A program made the translations under genes and the position numbers. Of a DNA stretch of 64,000 nucleotides, positions 25,874 to 34,983 are shown one piece after another. Below the pieces are notes generated by a model. It was not told the DNA's origin. It did no database searches and saw nothing but the letters and a program-made list of their open reading frames with translations. The first letter of the stretch is position 1; each line of letters starts with the position of its first letter. Source of the DNA: Flammeovirgaceae bacterium SG7u.111 (GTDB lineage: Bacteria > Bacteroidota > Bacteroidia > Cytophagales > Flammeovirgaceae); NCBI GenBank assembly GCA_034044135.1, contig CP139021.1, positions 2,681,635 to 2,745,634 on the forward strand. Direction: 5' to 3'.

Positions 25874-26347
25874 TTACTCGCCCAGATCTACCGAAACTAT
25901 ATAAAAAGCACTGGTGACTGGATCTAGCGTATACATTGCATCATTTATGTTGATTTCATTATACCGAGTAAAGTTGCAGCAGTCTTCGCTTACCCTTTCC
26001 GCATCAACCGTCAAGTTGAATAAATATGTGTCTCCAACTGATACTGAAGTGGTTGAAATTCCTGATTCCCAACCTACTGATGTGATTTCTAATTGATTGA
26101 GTCCGTTTTCTTCAATAAAATTGTATGTAACATTTTCGCTTTTTCCATCAAGCGTAGCTGTTATTACAAGTTGGTTGGGATCGAAAGTGCCATTTGTGAA
26201 TAAGTTTTCCCCTGTATTTATATCTACAATTTCAAAAGTAAAAAAGCTAGGAGGAGTAAAACATGCCCCACAATCGCTATCTGTTTTACATCCTTGAAAG
26301 GATGCTAAAAGCAAGCTACAAATTATGCATAGATAAATTTCCCTCAT
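25874..26347 (-). CDS. Small lipoprotein of unknown function
   Basis: This 157-residue protein has a lipoprotein signal peptide with lipobox SFQGC (Cys20), followed by a Cys-rich start (KTDSDCGACF). The rest is predicted beta-rich: TFEIVDINTGENLFTNGTF, then LVITATLDGKSENVTYNFIE, and a pair of cysteines in EDCCNF. It would sit on the outer membrane or the periplasmic face of the envelope. I do not recognise a named family. The layout resembles short immunoglobulin-like lipoproteins common in Bacteroidota. It is convergent with the GH16 gene, and the shared spacer holds a terminator. Confidence 0.65.
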   Translation of the reverse strand: MREIYLCIICSLLLASFQGCKTDSDCGACFTPPSFFTFEIVDINTGENLFTNGTFDPNQLVITATLDGKSENVTYNFIEENGLNQLEITSVGWESGISTTSVSVGDTYLFNLTVDAERVSEDCCNFTRYNEININDAMYTLDPVTSAFYIVSVDLGE

Positions 26348-26556
26348 AAGTTTAGATAGTTTTGTGTGTACTATAATATAAGACAGTCAATGAATTGGAA
26401 TGGTTGGTGCTAAAGCATAATTCATTCTTTTTTTCTATTAAGTACCTACCCAAAAGGAACCTACTATCCCTAGGGCTGGTTTGTGTGCCACAAACCACGG
26501 GCTTTCATTATACGATTACATTTATCCACTTACTTAAAAAAATTGCAACGTCATAA

Positions 26557-26610
26557 ATAACAACTCCCATTTTACTTATGCATTTGCATAAGTAAAATGG
26601 GAGTTGTTAT
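26557..26610 (-). terminator. Perfect 26-bp hairpin below the amidohydrolase gene
   Basis: Arms 26557-26582 and 26585-26610 are exact inverted complements (read ATAACAACTCCCATTTTACT outward), the longest perfect stem in the window. It lies 36 bases past the amidohydrolase stop and should end that minus-strand transcript. Between it and the stop, 26612-26640 carries one degenerate arm of the intergenic hairpin repeat. Confidence 0.8.
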
Positions 26611-26645
26611 TATATCCTCTAGCGTCCAGCTTTTAACGCCTAGGT

Positions 26646-28391
26646 TTACTTTCTTTCAAAAACAACTTTACCACCTACTATGGTGTAATCAATTTTGGTA
26701 GCAAGTAGCGAATCGTCAGGTACGGTCATGATGTCTTGGTCAAATACGGTGAAGTCCGCCAATTTTCCTACCTCAATCGAGCCTTTGATGTCTTCTTCAA
26801 AAGCACCATAAGCGGCATCGAGCGTGTAGGATTTCAGGGCTTGCTCACGACTCATTTTCTGGTCGGCTTCGTAGCCTCCATCTGGCTCGCCTTTAAGCGT
26901 TCTTCTGGTCACTGAAGCATAAAAGCAAGCAATCGGGTCGATTGGCTCAACGGGTGCATCTGTTCCATTGATCACCTTTGCTCCGCTGTCCAACAGTTTT
27001 TGCCACACATATGCCCCGTCTTGAATCCTAGCCAAGCCCAAACGGTAAATAGCCCATGGCCTGTCGGAGCTCATGTGGATGGCTTGCATGGCAGCAATTA
27101 CGCCCAATTTTCCGAATCTTGGAATGTCTTCTCCATTGATATGCTGGGCATGTTCTATCCTAAACCGGTGGTCGGTAGCTTTATCAGGATTATCTAAGAA
27201 AGCAGCTTCGTATTCATCCAATACTTCTCGGTTTGCCCTATCGCCTATGGCATGCGAGCAAACTTGAAAACCGTGTTCTAGCCCATCTCTAGTGACCATG
27301 CGCACGAAAGGAATCGGCGTAGTTTCATGGCCAGTGTGGCCAGGGCGGTCTTCGTAATCTTTTAAGAGCCAAGCGCCCCTAGAACCTAAGGCGCCGTCTA
27401 CATACAATTTAATGGAGCGAACAGTTAAGAAGTTGTTGCCCAAGCCTATTTGCGGCCCTTTGGCGTACCATTCGTTCAGTAGGGAAGTATCACCGCTGCT
27501 GAGCATCACGTATAGCCTTACTTTTAGCGAATCTTTTTCCAAAAACTCGTACATAGTTTCCAGTCCTTCTTTGCCTTCTCCAGCATCGTGAAAACTGGTG
27601 ATCCCGTGGGAAAGGCATTCGTCAAAAGCTAATTTCATTGCTTTAGCCCTCATCTCTGGCGTATTGTCGGGGATGTGCTTGGTGATGAGCCCCATCGCTC
27701 GTTCATTGAACACGCCCGTTGCATTGCCCAGTTCGTCTCTGATAAATTCACCACCTTCCACTTCATGGCTATCCATTCCTTCAGGAGAAATGGTTGAAAC
27801 ACCAGCCATTTCCATCGCTTTGGCATTGGCAAAGCCTGCATGGCCGCTTGCATGCCGCAAATACACGGGGTTGTTAGGAGAAACTGCGCTCAGTTCATCG
27901 TGGGTTTGGAAGCCGTTGACCATTTTTTCGGGTAAGCTGTCCCACTTACTTTGGTGCCATCCTCTGCCTTGAATCCATTCTCCGGGCTTGGCTTTTTTTG
28001 CAGCTTCGGCTACCATAGAGACTATTTCCTCGTAACTTTTGGTGTTGCTCAGGTCGAGGTTGAGCTTTTTGTAGCCCACGCCCAAAAAGTGCGCATGCGA
28101 TTCGATTAGCCCAGGAGTCAAGGTTTTGCCCTTTAGGTCGAGCCTTTCGGTCTTGTCGTCGACCATTTTTTCCGCATCAGCCAAGTTTCCGGCAAAAACG
28201 ATTTTGTCACCTTGGATCACAACTGCTTCAACAGAAGGGTTGCTTTCCGAAACGGTGTAAATAGTTCCTCCATAAATGAGCAAGTCTGCCGTCTGAGGGG
28301 TTTCGCAAGTCCAAAGGCTTACGCAAAAAAATAGCAAAAACAGCAAGCTGGGCTTTCCACTTGCTTTGTTCTTAATAGTAAAATGGTTCAT
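26646..28391 (-). CDS. YtcJ-like amidohydrolase, lipoprotein
   Basis: This 581-residue member of the amidohydrolase superfamily is predicted to hydrolyse an amide or related bond in the envelope. After a lipoprotein signal (FLLFFCVSLWTC, Cys29) come ADLLIYGGTIYTV and TPGLIESHAHFLG, with the metal-binding His-x-His. HASGHAGFANAKAMEMAG, GITSFHDAGEG, VDGALGSRGAWL, CSHAIGDRAN and FRIEHAQHI are all standard for the YtcJ branch, and the metal-dependent domain closes with INGTDAPVEPIDP. ATG 28391 is preferred because it gives a proper signal peptide; the longer frame from 28451 adds 20 hydrophilic residues. Substrate unknown. Confidence 0.85.
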   Translation of the reverse strand: MNHFTIKNKASGKPSLLFLLFFCVSLWTCETPQTADLLIYGGTIYTVSESNPSVEAVVIQGDKIVFAGNLADAEKMVDDKTERLDLKGKTLTPGLIESHAHFLGVGYKKLNLDLSNTKSYEEIVSMVAEAAKKAKPGEWIQGRGWHQSKWDSLPEKMVNGFQTHDELSAVSPNNPVYLRHASGHAGFANAKAMEMAGVSTISPEGMDSHEVEGGEFIRDELGNATGVFNERAMGLITKHIPDNTPEMRAKAMKLAFDECLSHGITSFHDAGEGKEGLETMYEFLEKDSLKVRLYVMLSSGDTSLLNEWYAKGPQIGLGNNFLTVRSIKLYVDGALGSRGAWLLKDYEDRPGHTGHETTPIPFVRMVTRDGLEHGFQVCSHAIGDRANREVLDEYEAAFLDNPDKATDHRFRIEHAQHINGEDIPRFGKLGVIAAMQAIHMSSDRPWAIYRLGLARIQDGAYVWQKLLDSGAKVINGTDAPVEPIDPIACFYASVTRRTLKGEPDGGYEADQKMSREQALKSYTLDAAYGAFEEDIKGSIEVGKLADFTVFDQDIMTVPDDSLLATKIDYTIVGGKVVFERK

Positions 28392-28451
28392 AATTGTGGT
28401 TGTTTTAATTTTTTCACCTATTTCCTTATACCGATAAATATAAGGATACAT

Positions 28452-28469
28452 ATAAGTTATATAACTTAT
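28452..28469. promoter_or_regulatory. Perfect 18-bp palindrome upstream of the amidohydrolase gene
   Basis: ATAAGTTAT/ATAACTTAT is an uninterrupted palindrome 60 bases ahead of the amidohydrolase start, in the 369-bp divergent spacer to recN (28392-28760). Nothing else stands out in that spacer. It may be a dimeric repressor site. Confidence 0.35.
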
Positions 28470-28760
28470 TAGAGGTTTTTTCTTTAAGGTTGAGACTGGA
28501 TTTGCCCCCTTTTCAAAACTTCTGATTTTATATTCGCAACATTTCCCCTTAGCTTTCCTTCCTTCTCATGAAATGGATTAATTTTGAGCAAAATGAATGA
28601 TTACGTCTTGCGAGAAATGTTTTCTTTGAATTTTTTCGCGGTGAAGGGTTTTAAATAGTAGCTAGCATTGACCTGTGAGAATAGTGGTGTGGAAATCTAT
28701 AGTAGGTACTGTTTATCAACCCTCAAACTATCTTTTTCTAATATAAAAGAAGTAGCATTT

Positions 28761-30410
28761 ATGCTTAAAAATCTGATAATTAAAAACTACGCACTTATAC
28801 GAGAATTAGAGATTTCTCCTTCCAAAAATTTGAATATAATTACTGGAGAAACAGGTGCAGGTAAGTCGATCATGTTGGGGGCTATCGGGCTGCTGTTGGG
28901 CAACCGTGCAGATTCCAAAATGCTTTTTGATGAGGAAAAAAAGTGTGTGATAGAAGGAGCTTTTAAAGTGAAGGGGTACAAACTAAAAGGCGTTTTCAAG
29001 CAATTGGATCTCGATTATGAAGAGCTTTCGGTTATCCGAAGGGAAATTTCCCCTAGCGGAAAATCAAGGGCCTTCATCAACGATACGCCTGTAAACCTCG
29101 AAACGCTTAGGGCGATTTCGGGAAGGCTGTTGGATGTACATTCCCAGCACGACAACCTACTAATAGGCTCGGAAGATTACCAGCTCCAGATCATAGACGT
29201 GTACGCTGAAACTGCCACGCTTTTGGCGGATTATCAGGAAAGTTACCGAACTTTAAAAGCTGCTGAAAAAGCTTACCAACAGTTGATGTCGGAGAACGAG
29301 GAAATCAAAAAAGAATTTGATTATAACAGCCATTTGCTCAATGAACTTACGGAAGCAGGGCTAGACGATTTGGATATTCCAGCAATGGAATCGGAGTTGG
29401 AGTTATTGGAAAATGCGGAAAGCATAAAGTCCAACCTCAACGGGGTGTTGGAGTTTTTGAGCAATGCGGAGTTTTCAGTAGAAGCTGGCTTGAAATCTGC
29501 GATGGCTGCGCTTTCGCAGATAAGTGGATTTGGAAAGCAGTTTGAAGAATTGCAGGAGCGTGCGCAAAGTGTTCAGATCGAACTGCAAGATATTACCCTG
29601 GAGCTGGAGAAAGAAGAGTCAAAACTGTTTCCAGACCAAGAGCGGATGATGCAACTGAAAGAACAAGTAGATCAGGTGTATTCTTTGCAACACAAGCATC
29701 ATGTACACGATATTGATGAGCTGATCGCACTTCGCGATTCTATCCAAGAAAAAGTGGATAAGGTCTTGAACTTCGATGATAAATTGGCGGAGTATAAAGC
29801 GGAAAAAGAACAGGCGTATGTTGTAGCATTGGAAAAAGCAGAATTGCTTTCGCAAAAGAGGTTGGAGTTTTTCAACCCGTTGGTAAACGAGCTGAATCTG
29901 TTGCTTCAACATTTGGGTATGCCCAATGGAAAAACGGCAATCGATCACCGAGTAGGGGAGTTGACCAAAACGGGGAAAGATGAGGTGAATATCCTGTTTA
30001 GTGCCAATAAGGGCGTGAACCCTGAGCCGATCAAAGTTGTGGCATCTGGCGGTGAATTTTCTCGCTTGATGCTGGCAATAAAGTATATCCTAGCCAGAAA
30101 AACCTTGCTGCCTACCGTTATTTTCGATGAAATAGACACAGGTATTTCGGGTGAAATTGCCATAAAAGTAGGGAACATGATGAAGGAAATGGCGGGTAGG
30201 CACCAGATTATTGCCATTAGCCACCTTCCGCAAATAGCTGCTAAGGGAGACCATCATTACTTCGTGTTCAAAGACAACAGCGCAGCTCGTACCGTAAGTA
30301 GGATCAAGCTCCTAGCCCAAGAAGAGCGCCTCAACGAAATAGCCCAAATGATAGGAGGAGCCAACCCAAGCGAAACTGCCTACAAAAATGCACAGGAGTT
30401 GATGGGATGA
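28761..30410 (+). CDS. recN: DNA repair protein RecN
   Basis: This 549-residue SMC-like ATPase is involved in double-strand break repair. The N-terminal head shows LIIKNYALI and Walker A GETGAGKS (residues 29-36). A long coiled-coil arm (about 150-360) separates it from the C-terminal head, which has the ABC signature SGGEFSRLMLAIK, Walker B VIFDEIDTGISGE and the His switch ISHLPQIAAKGDHHY. I used ATG 28761, which gives the canonical start LKNLIIKNYALI; the upstream in-frame extension is not conserved in character. Length is normal for RecN. A strong terminator follows. Confidence 0.95.
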   Translation: MLKNLIIKNYALIRELEISPSKNLNIITGETGAGKSIMLGAIGLLLGNRADSKMLFDEEKKCVIEGAFKVKGYKLKGVFKQLDLDYEELSVIRREISPSGKSRAFINDTPVNLETLRAISGRLLDVHSQHDNLLIGSEDYQLQIIDVYAETATLLADYQESYRTLKAAEKAYQQLMSENEEIKKEFDYNSHLLNELTEAGLDDLDIPAMESELELLENAESIKSNLNGVLEFLSNAEFSVEAGLKSAMAALSQISGFGKQFEELQERAQSVQIELQDITLELEKEESKLFPDQERMMQLKEQVDQVYSLQHKHHVHDIDELIALRDSIQEKVDKVLNFDDKLAEYKAEKEQAYVVALEKAELLSQKRLEFFNPLVNELNLLLQHLGMPNGKTAIDHRVGELTKTGKDEVNILFSANKGVNPEPIKVVASGGEFSRLMLAIKYILARKTLLPTVIFDEIDTGISGEIAIKVGNMMKEMAGRHQIIAISHLPQIAAKGDHHYFVFKDNSAARTVSRIKLLAQEERLNEIAQMIGGANPSETAYKNAQELMG

Positions 30411-30458
30411 TTTTCTGAGAAGCTGGGGGTTAGACGATAGAAGTTAGAAAAGAAAAAG

Positions 30459-30496
30459 ATGCCATTCCGATCGCAATCGGAATGGCATCTTTTTTA
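30459..30496 (+). terminator. Terminator after recN
   Basis: GATGCCATTCCGAT (30459-30472) and ATCGGAATGGCATC (30477-30490) pair perfectly over 14 bp, with six T after the stem. A single arm of the intergenic repeat (GGTTAGACGATAGAAGTTAG) lies just before it. Confidence 0.9.
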
Positions 30497-31142
30497 CATC
30501 AAGAAATAATCACATTCCAACTATTTCTAAAAATATTTTTTCAGTTGAATTTATTGCCCATTTTTCAGTAAACCACACTTATTATATATAGGCAATTTTA
30601 GATGTGTGTAATTTATTTTGTTATATGTAAAAATATTGTGTATTACCCAATATAAACGGCAACTTTTCCAATATATCTCCCGTAAATATGAAGGTAGCCT
30701 ACAAAGAATTAAATTTTCTAATGCAGTTTGCATTTTTGACCTTCTAACTATCTACTTAAATGAATACATCAGCTAATAGTGCTAAATATCGGTACTTCCT
30801 CTTACAAGGTTCTGGGCTACAGCTTATCTGTAAAGCAGCTTTGCTATCTTAAGATTTTCCACCCTGAAATACACTTCGGCTTCCTTGTAATATCACAACG
30901 GTTTTTCAACCTATTTCACAATAAAGGCTGGGTTTTAATTGCCTTCTTTTGAGCTACCTTAGTCACTGGGGGTACGGCAAAGCCATTGGTCTATTTTGGA
31001 AACTAAAAACCTCTTTGTACCAAATGAGGAGGGTAGGTTGAGTTCTTTTAATCTCTCAATTTAACAAACAGTACTATGTGACCATTTTAGAATGCCTCGC
31101 AGAATTTTGACATTTTTTTCACATAATTATATCTAAAAAATC
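30497..31142. other. Long spacer ahead of the SPFH gene
   Basis: The 646 bp are AT-rich with no convincing gene. A minus-strand frame of 60 codons at 30551-30733 has no start context or protein-like composition. No hairpin pair, REP or tandem repeat is seen. Confidence 0.5.
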
Positions 31143-32465
31143 ATGATAACTTTATTTGGTGTTTTAGCCTTATTGGCTGGATTTGCTATTCTTATAATTG
31201 CCTTTTTGGACAAAAGTGAAAGTGCTGGTCCATGGATGAAAAACTTTTCCTTGGCACAAGGAGCAATTGCCGTATTGATTGGAGGGGTGCTTTTGTCAGT
31301 GAACTCCATGTTCTTTTTCGCAGATAGAGGTTTTAACTATCTTTTGGTTTCGCCTACAGGTAAAATGAGTGCCGTTATGGAGCAGGGTATTAAGTTTCAA
31401 GTCCCTGGCACTAAGATTGATAAATGGCAAAAGTTCATAGACGTGAAGGTAACGGGCGAGGGTATTGAGGTAGATGCCGAAGAGGTAGAAGGGCTGATGA
31501 AGCCTGTCCCCTTGAGGTTTATCGATCAGGTAACAGCCAACGGATTTGTTTCCACTCGTTTTGAGCTTCCCCGCGATGAGGAGAGTTTTATTAGCCTTGC
31601 GGTGAAATTTAGAACCATGAGTAACTTAGTGAACAACACGATAGTGCCAACGGTGAAAGAGCAATTGGTGAATACTGCCTACATGTTTGCCGCTCAGGAT
31701 TATATCTCTGGTGAAGCGCAAAGCTTTAGGCAAGCATTTGAAGAGCAACTGAAAGGCGGAGCGTATGCTGTGGAGAAAATTGTGTCGAGAGATACGGTTT
31801 ATGGAGACATCCAAGAGGAGGAAGTAAGTAGGGTCATAAAAGAAGTGCAGACTTCTTATGAGGTGAAGAAGGTGTTGGAAAACGGAATTCCTAAAAGGAT
31901 TAAGCACGAGTTGAGCGAGAACAAAATTATTGTTTCGCAGGTCATAGTCGATAACATAGAACTGGAAGCGACCTTTAAGCAACGCTTGGAAGCCCAAAGG
32001 GACGAATCGGCGAAGAGACAACTGGAGCAGCAGAAGGTGGAAACTGCCAAAGATGCACAGTTGAGAATTATTGCCGAGGGTGAGCGTGACAAAGCTGCTG
32101 AGCGTGTTGCCCAAGAGAAGGAGCAGGTGAAAGCCCTGATTGCCATAGAAACGAAATTGAAGCAAGAAGAAACGAATAAGAAACTTGCGGCAATTGAGTT
32201 GGAAACGGAGCGGTTGAACGCTCAGACGAAAAAGGTGCAAGCCGATGCTGAAGCTTATGAAATCTCTAGAAAAGTAAGTGCGGGTATCACCCCAGAGGTG
32301 AAGCTGCAAATGGAGCTTGACAGGGACGTGCAAGTAGCGGAGCAAATCTCCAAAATCCAATTCCCTCAGACTATGATTATTGGTGGAGATCAGAAGGGAG
32401 GAACACCTCTCGAAAGCTTGATAGGTGCGGCTATGGCCAAGCAGTTGCAAACGGTAAAACAGTAA
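31143..32465 (+). CDS. SPFH/band-7 domain membrane protein
   Basis: This 440-residue protein has two N-terminal hydrophobic segments (about 2-24 and 40-62), then an SPFH/band-7 domain (about 68-265; NYLLVSPTGKMSAVMEQGIK at its start). A long Gln/Glu/Lys-rich coiled coil (about 270-395, LEAQRDESAKRQLEQQKVET) and a short Gly-rich end follow. SPFH proteins of this kind oligomerise on the membrane and scaffold proteases or other machines. No NfeD or FtsH partner gene is adjacent, and it appears monocistronic with its own terminator. Distinguishing a flotillin-like from a prohibitin-like role is not possible here. Confidence 0.82.
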   Translation: MITLFGVLALLAGFAILIIAFLDKSESAGPWMKNFSLAQGAIAVLIGGVLLSVNSMFFFADRGFNYLLVSPTGKMSAVMEQGIKFQVPGTKIDKWQKFIDVKVTGEGIEVDAEEVEGLMKPVPLRFIDQVTANGFVSTRFELPRDEESFISLAVKFRTMSNLVNNTIVPTVKEQLVNTAYMFAAQDYISGEAQSFRQAFEEQLKGGAYAVEKIVSRDTVYGDIQEEEVSRVIKEVQTSYEVKKVLENGIPKRIKHELSENKIIVSQVIVDNIELEATFKQRLEAQRDESAKRQLEQQKVETAKDAQLRIIAEGERDKAAERVAQEKEQVKALIAIETKLKQEETNKKLAAIELETERLNAQTKKVQADAEAYEISRKVSAGITPEVKLQMELDRDVQVAEQISKIQFPQTMIIGGDQKGGTPLESLIGAAMAKQLQTVKQ

Positions 32466-32492
32466 TATTCTTTAATGCCTGTTTTATAACCC

Positions 32493-32527
32493 AAAGCCAC
32501 AAGGATGAGAATTCTTGTGGCTTTTTT
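32493..32527 (+). terminator. Terminator after the SPFH gene
   Basis: AAAGCCACAAG (32493-32503) pairs with CTTGTGGCTTT (32514-32524), followed by more T. It lies in the convergent spacer with rimO. Confidence 0.85.
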
Positions 32528-32563
32528 GTATGGTTTTATGGCGAATGGAACCCGAAAGAATGC

Positions 32564-33877
32564 TTACTCCACAGGCGTGCCGTAAAGATCAAACTGCGAA
32601 GCCTCGTCAATTTTGATATTGGTGAAGTCACCTAAGCGTACGTAATGCTTTTGTGCACTTACCATCACCTCGTTATCCACCTCAGGCGAGTCAAATTCTG
32701 TCCTGCCAATGAAGTAGTTGTTTTCTTTCCTATCGAACAAAACCTTGAAGGTTTTTCCCACTTTCATTTCATTGTGCATGAGGGAAATATCCTCTTGGTG
32801 TTGCATCAGTTCCGTCGCTCTTTGTTCTTTCACTTCCTCAGGCACATCATCTTTCATAGAGAAAGAATGCGTATTTTCCTCGTGAGAGTATGTAAACACA
32901 CCTAAGCGTTCAAAGCACATGCGTTGGATAAAATCAATGTTTTCCTCGTGCTCTTTTTGAGTTTCCCCAGGGTGACCCGCTATTAGTGTAGTACGGATAG
33001 CTACATTTGGGACTTTGTTCCTAATCTTCTTAATCAAGGTCTCCGTTCCTTCCCTTGTAATGCCCCTGCGCATCAGTTTGAGCATGTTAGAAGAGCCGTG
33101 TTGCAAAGGCATATCGAGGTAGTTGCAAATATTGCTGCGCTCAGCCATTACGTCCAGCACATCTTCGGGAAAGCCAGCGGGGAAAGCATAGTGCAACCTG
33201 ATCCAGTCGATTCCTTCCACATCGGAAAGGTTTCTGAGTAGATCAGCCAAGTTTCTTTTCTTGTACAAATCCAAGCCGTAGAACGTAGAATCTTGGGCAA
33301 TGAGCAAAAGTTCTTTTGTACCGTTCTTCGCCAAGTTCTTTGCTTCTTTCACCAGCTCCTCAATGGGGCGAGACTGGTGGCCGCCACGCATAAGCGGGAT
33401 GGCGCAAAACGAACAAGGTCGGTCGCAACCTTCCGATATCTTTAGGTAAGAATAATGATTTTTGGTAGTAGTCAATCGCTCGCCAATCAGCTCTTGCTTG
33501 TAGTCCGCTTTGAAGCGCTTGAGCAAAGCGGGCAGCTCGTTGGTGCCAAACCACGCATCTACGCCCTCAATCTCCGACTGGAGCTCGTCGCGGTAGCGCT
33601 GGGATAGGCAACCCGTTACATACACCTTTTCCACCAAGCCCTCGTCCTTGGCATCCACATACCGCAAAATAGTGTCAATTGACTCCTGCTTGGCATTGTC
33701 GATGAACCCACACGTATTGATTACGATGATGTTCGAATCGTCCTTTTTAGACTCGTGGGAAGCCTCAATTTGGTTGCCCTTTAGCTGCGTAAGCAAGACC
33801 TCAGAGTCCACCAAGTTTTTGGAACAGCCCATCGTCACTATATTGACCTTATCTCTTTTGAGTTTTTTCGTCTTCAA
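32564..33877 (-). CDS. rimO: Ribosomal protein S12 methylthiotransferase RimO
   Basis: This 437-residue radical-SAM enzyme adds a methylthio group to an aspartate of ribosomal protein S12. It has the N-terminal UPF0004 domain (VNIVTMGCSKNLVDSEVL; cluster cysteines in MGCSKN, NTCGF and TGCLSQ), the radical-SAM motif CDRPCSFC and a C-terminal TRAM domain (KTFKVLFDRKENNYFIGRT). No ATG precedes the conserved region. The frame opens with TTG at 33911-33913, but that codon overlaps a promoter box, so the next TTG (33877, MKTKKLKRDKVN) is the better start and gives the usual family length. It is convergent with the SPFH gene. Confidence 0.93.
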   Translation of the reverse strand: MKTKKLKRDKVNIVTMGCSKNLVDSEVLLTQLKGNQIEASHESKKDDSNIIVINTCGFIDNAKQESIDTILRYVDAKDEGLVEKVYVTGCLSQRYRDELQSEIEGVDAWFGTNELPALLKRFKADYKQELIGERLTTTKNHYSYLKISEGCDRPCSFCAIPLMRGGHQSRPIEELVKEAKNLAKNGTKELLLIAQDSTFYGLDLYKKRNLADLLRNLSDVEGIDWIRLHYAFPAGFPEDVLDVMAERSNICNYLDMPLQHGSSNMLKLMRRGITREGTETLIKKIRNKVPNVAIRTTLIAGHPGETQKEHEENIDFIQRMCFERLGVFTYSHEENTHSFSMKDDVPEEVKEQRATELMQHQEDISLMHNEMKVGKTFKVLFDRKENNYFIGRTEFDSPEVDNEVMVSAQKHYVRLGDFTNIKIDEASQFDLYGTPVE

Positions 33878-33910
33878 TGTTCGTAGTATTAGAATGAAAA
33901 TTTCGAACCG

Positions 33911-33918
33911 CAAAGGTA
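33911..33918 (-). promoter_or_regulatory. Candidate -7 box for rimO
   Basis: On the minus strand TACCTTTG matches TAnnTTTG and lies 33 bases before the TTG start at 33877. A weak T-rich -33 region (CTTT or TTTT) is at the right distance. The box excludes the upstream TTG as a start. Confidence 0.45.
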
Positions 33919-34015
33919 CGGTTATACTACAAGAAAAGGAATGGAGTGGGGGAGAATGTGGGTTTGCTTGTTATCTTTGGTGGAAGAACAGGGGTGGTTA
34001 AAGCCGACGGAAATT

Positions 34016-34630
34016 ATGAAACCAACTTACATATCATTCTTACTATTTTTAACAAGTGCTCAATTTGTACTTGCCCAAAGTGCCGTTCTTACTGTTGAAT
34101 TAGGGATAGAAAAAGCCGATTCTTCATTGGTCCAACTTGTATTTGTACATCCAACTCATTCTTCATCCGAAGACAATCCCCCTTTTTTTGAAAGAGTAAA
34201 TTCAACAACCTTTAAGAAGCAATTGAAGGTTGATGAAGATTATAAGTTGACAATTGTTTGTATTAACTATGAGAAGGTTGATACTATGATAACTATTGAA
34301 AGCGAGGACAAGAATTTGCTGTTTCAGCTTTCAAAAAAGCCGAATCCGTTCAATTTTGAGCGTGACTTGGTAATGGGAAAATTGGAAGTGACTGTACATG
34401 TTGGTGGTTCTCAAGCTATAGTAATGGATAAAAGGATATGCAAGAAGTTTTTGAAGAAATATAAGGTGAGTTTAGCTTATGGAGGAGGAGGGTGCATTTA
34501 CGATAATACAAACTATGGAAGTGTGTACAACAATCAAGTAATTAGTTATTTGGATGAAAAATATAGAGATAAATGGCGTGTGTTCTTAACTAAAATTGGG
34601 GTTGATCAATATGAAGGTTATTCATACTGA
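34016..34630 (+). CDS. Secreted hypothetical protein
   Basis: The frame from ATG 34016 encodes 204 residues, starting with a Sec signal peptide (MKPTYISFLLFLTSAQFVLAQ, residues 1-21 in outline). A beta-rich segment with TTFKKQLKVDEDYKLTIVC resembles the carboxypeptidase-like/CNA-B fold frequent in Bacteroidota surface proteins. The C-terminal half is basic (KRICKKFLKKYKVSLAYGGG) and Tyr-rich. I do not recognise a family. A longer frame from 33941 lacks a signal peptide at its start and is not preferred. It is divergent from rimO by 138 bp. Confidence 0.6.
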   Translation: MKPTYISFLLFLTSAQFVLAQSAVLTVELGIEKADSSLVQLVFVHPTHSSSEDNPPFFERVNSTTFKKQLKVDEDYKLTIVCINYEKVDTMITIESEDKNLLFQLSKKPNPFNFERDLVMGKLEVTVHVGGSQAIVMDKRICKKFLKKYKVSLAYGGGGCIYDNTNYGSVYNNQVISYLDEKYRDKWRVFLTKIGVDQYEGYSY

Positions 34631-34753
34631 TAGCGGATTTGAAATAATCAGCCTGTGACACACAGAGTGAAGCAGATAACTCCAAAATAGACGATTTACA
34701 CTATTACCTGTGAGCCATAGGCATTGCTCGTAGGCTTGGCTTTGTCCTCTCTG

Positions 34754-34957
34754 TCACTCTTCCATAGACTTTCTCAGCGCCTGTGCAATACTGCTTTTTT
34801 GTCCAGTGGTGATTTCTTTTTCCAAATTAGCTGCGAGTATTTGCCTAATCTCACTTGCCATTTCGCCAAGTGCTTCCTCATGGATGGAGTACTGGCTGCT
34901 GGGACCGTATGAGTTATCGCTCATCAATAGGAATCCATAAGTCGAGAGAAGTTTCAT
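34754..34957 (-). pseudogene. C-terminal part of the frameshifted 35-kb lipoprotein gene
   Basis: The frame ends in SSIAQALRKSMEE and from ATG 34957 reads MKLLSTYGFLLMSDNSYGPS. Upstream of that ATG the same frame stays open (KKINISLHNLAQSLDADQT) right back into the A-rich run where the adjacent lipoprotein frame goes out of phase. So it is almost certainly the continuation of that gene rather than a separate protein. The combined product would be about 208 residues. Confidence 0.5.
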
Positions 34958-34983
34958 GGTCTGGTCGGCATCGAGGCTTTGTG

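Noticed and set aside
30551-30733. 60-codon minus-strand frame between recN and the SPFH gene
   Set aside because: No recognisable start context, AT-rich random-like composition, and no domain or signal features.
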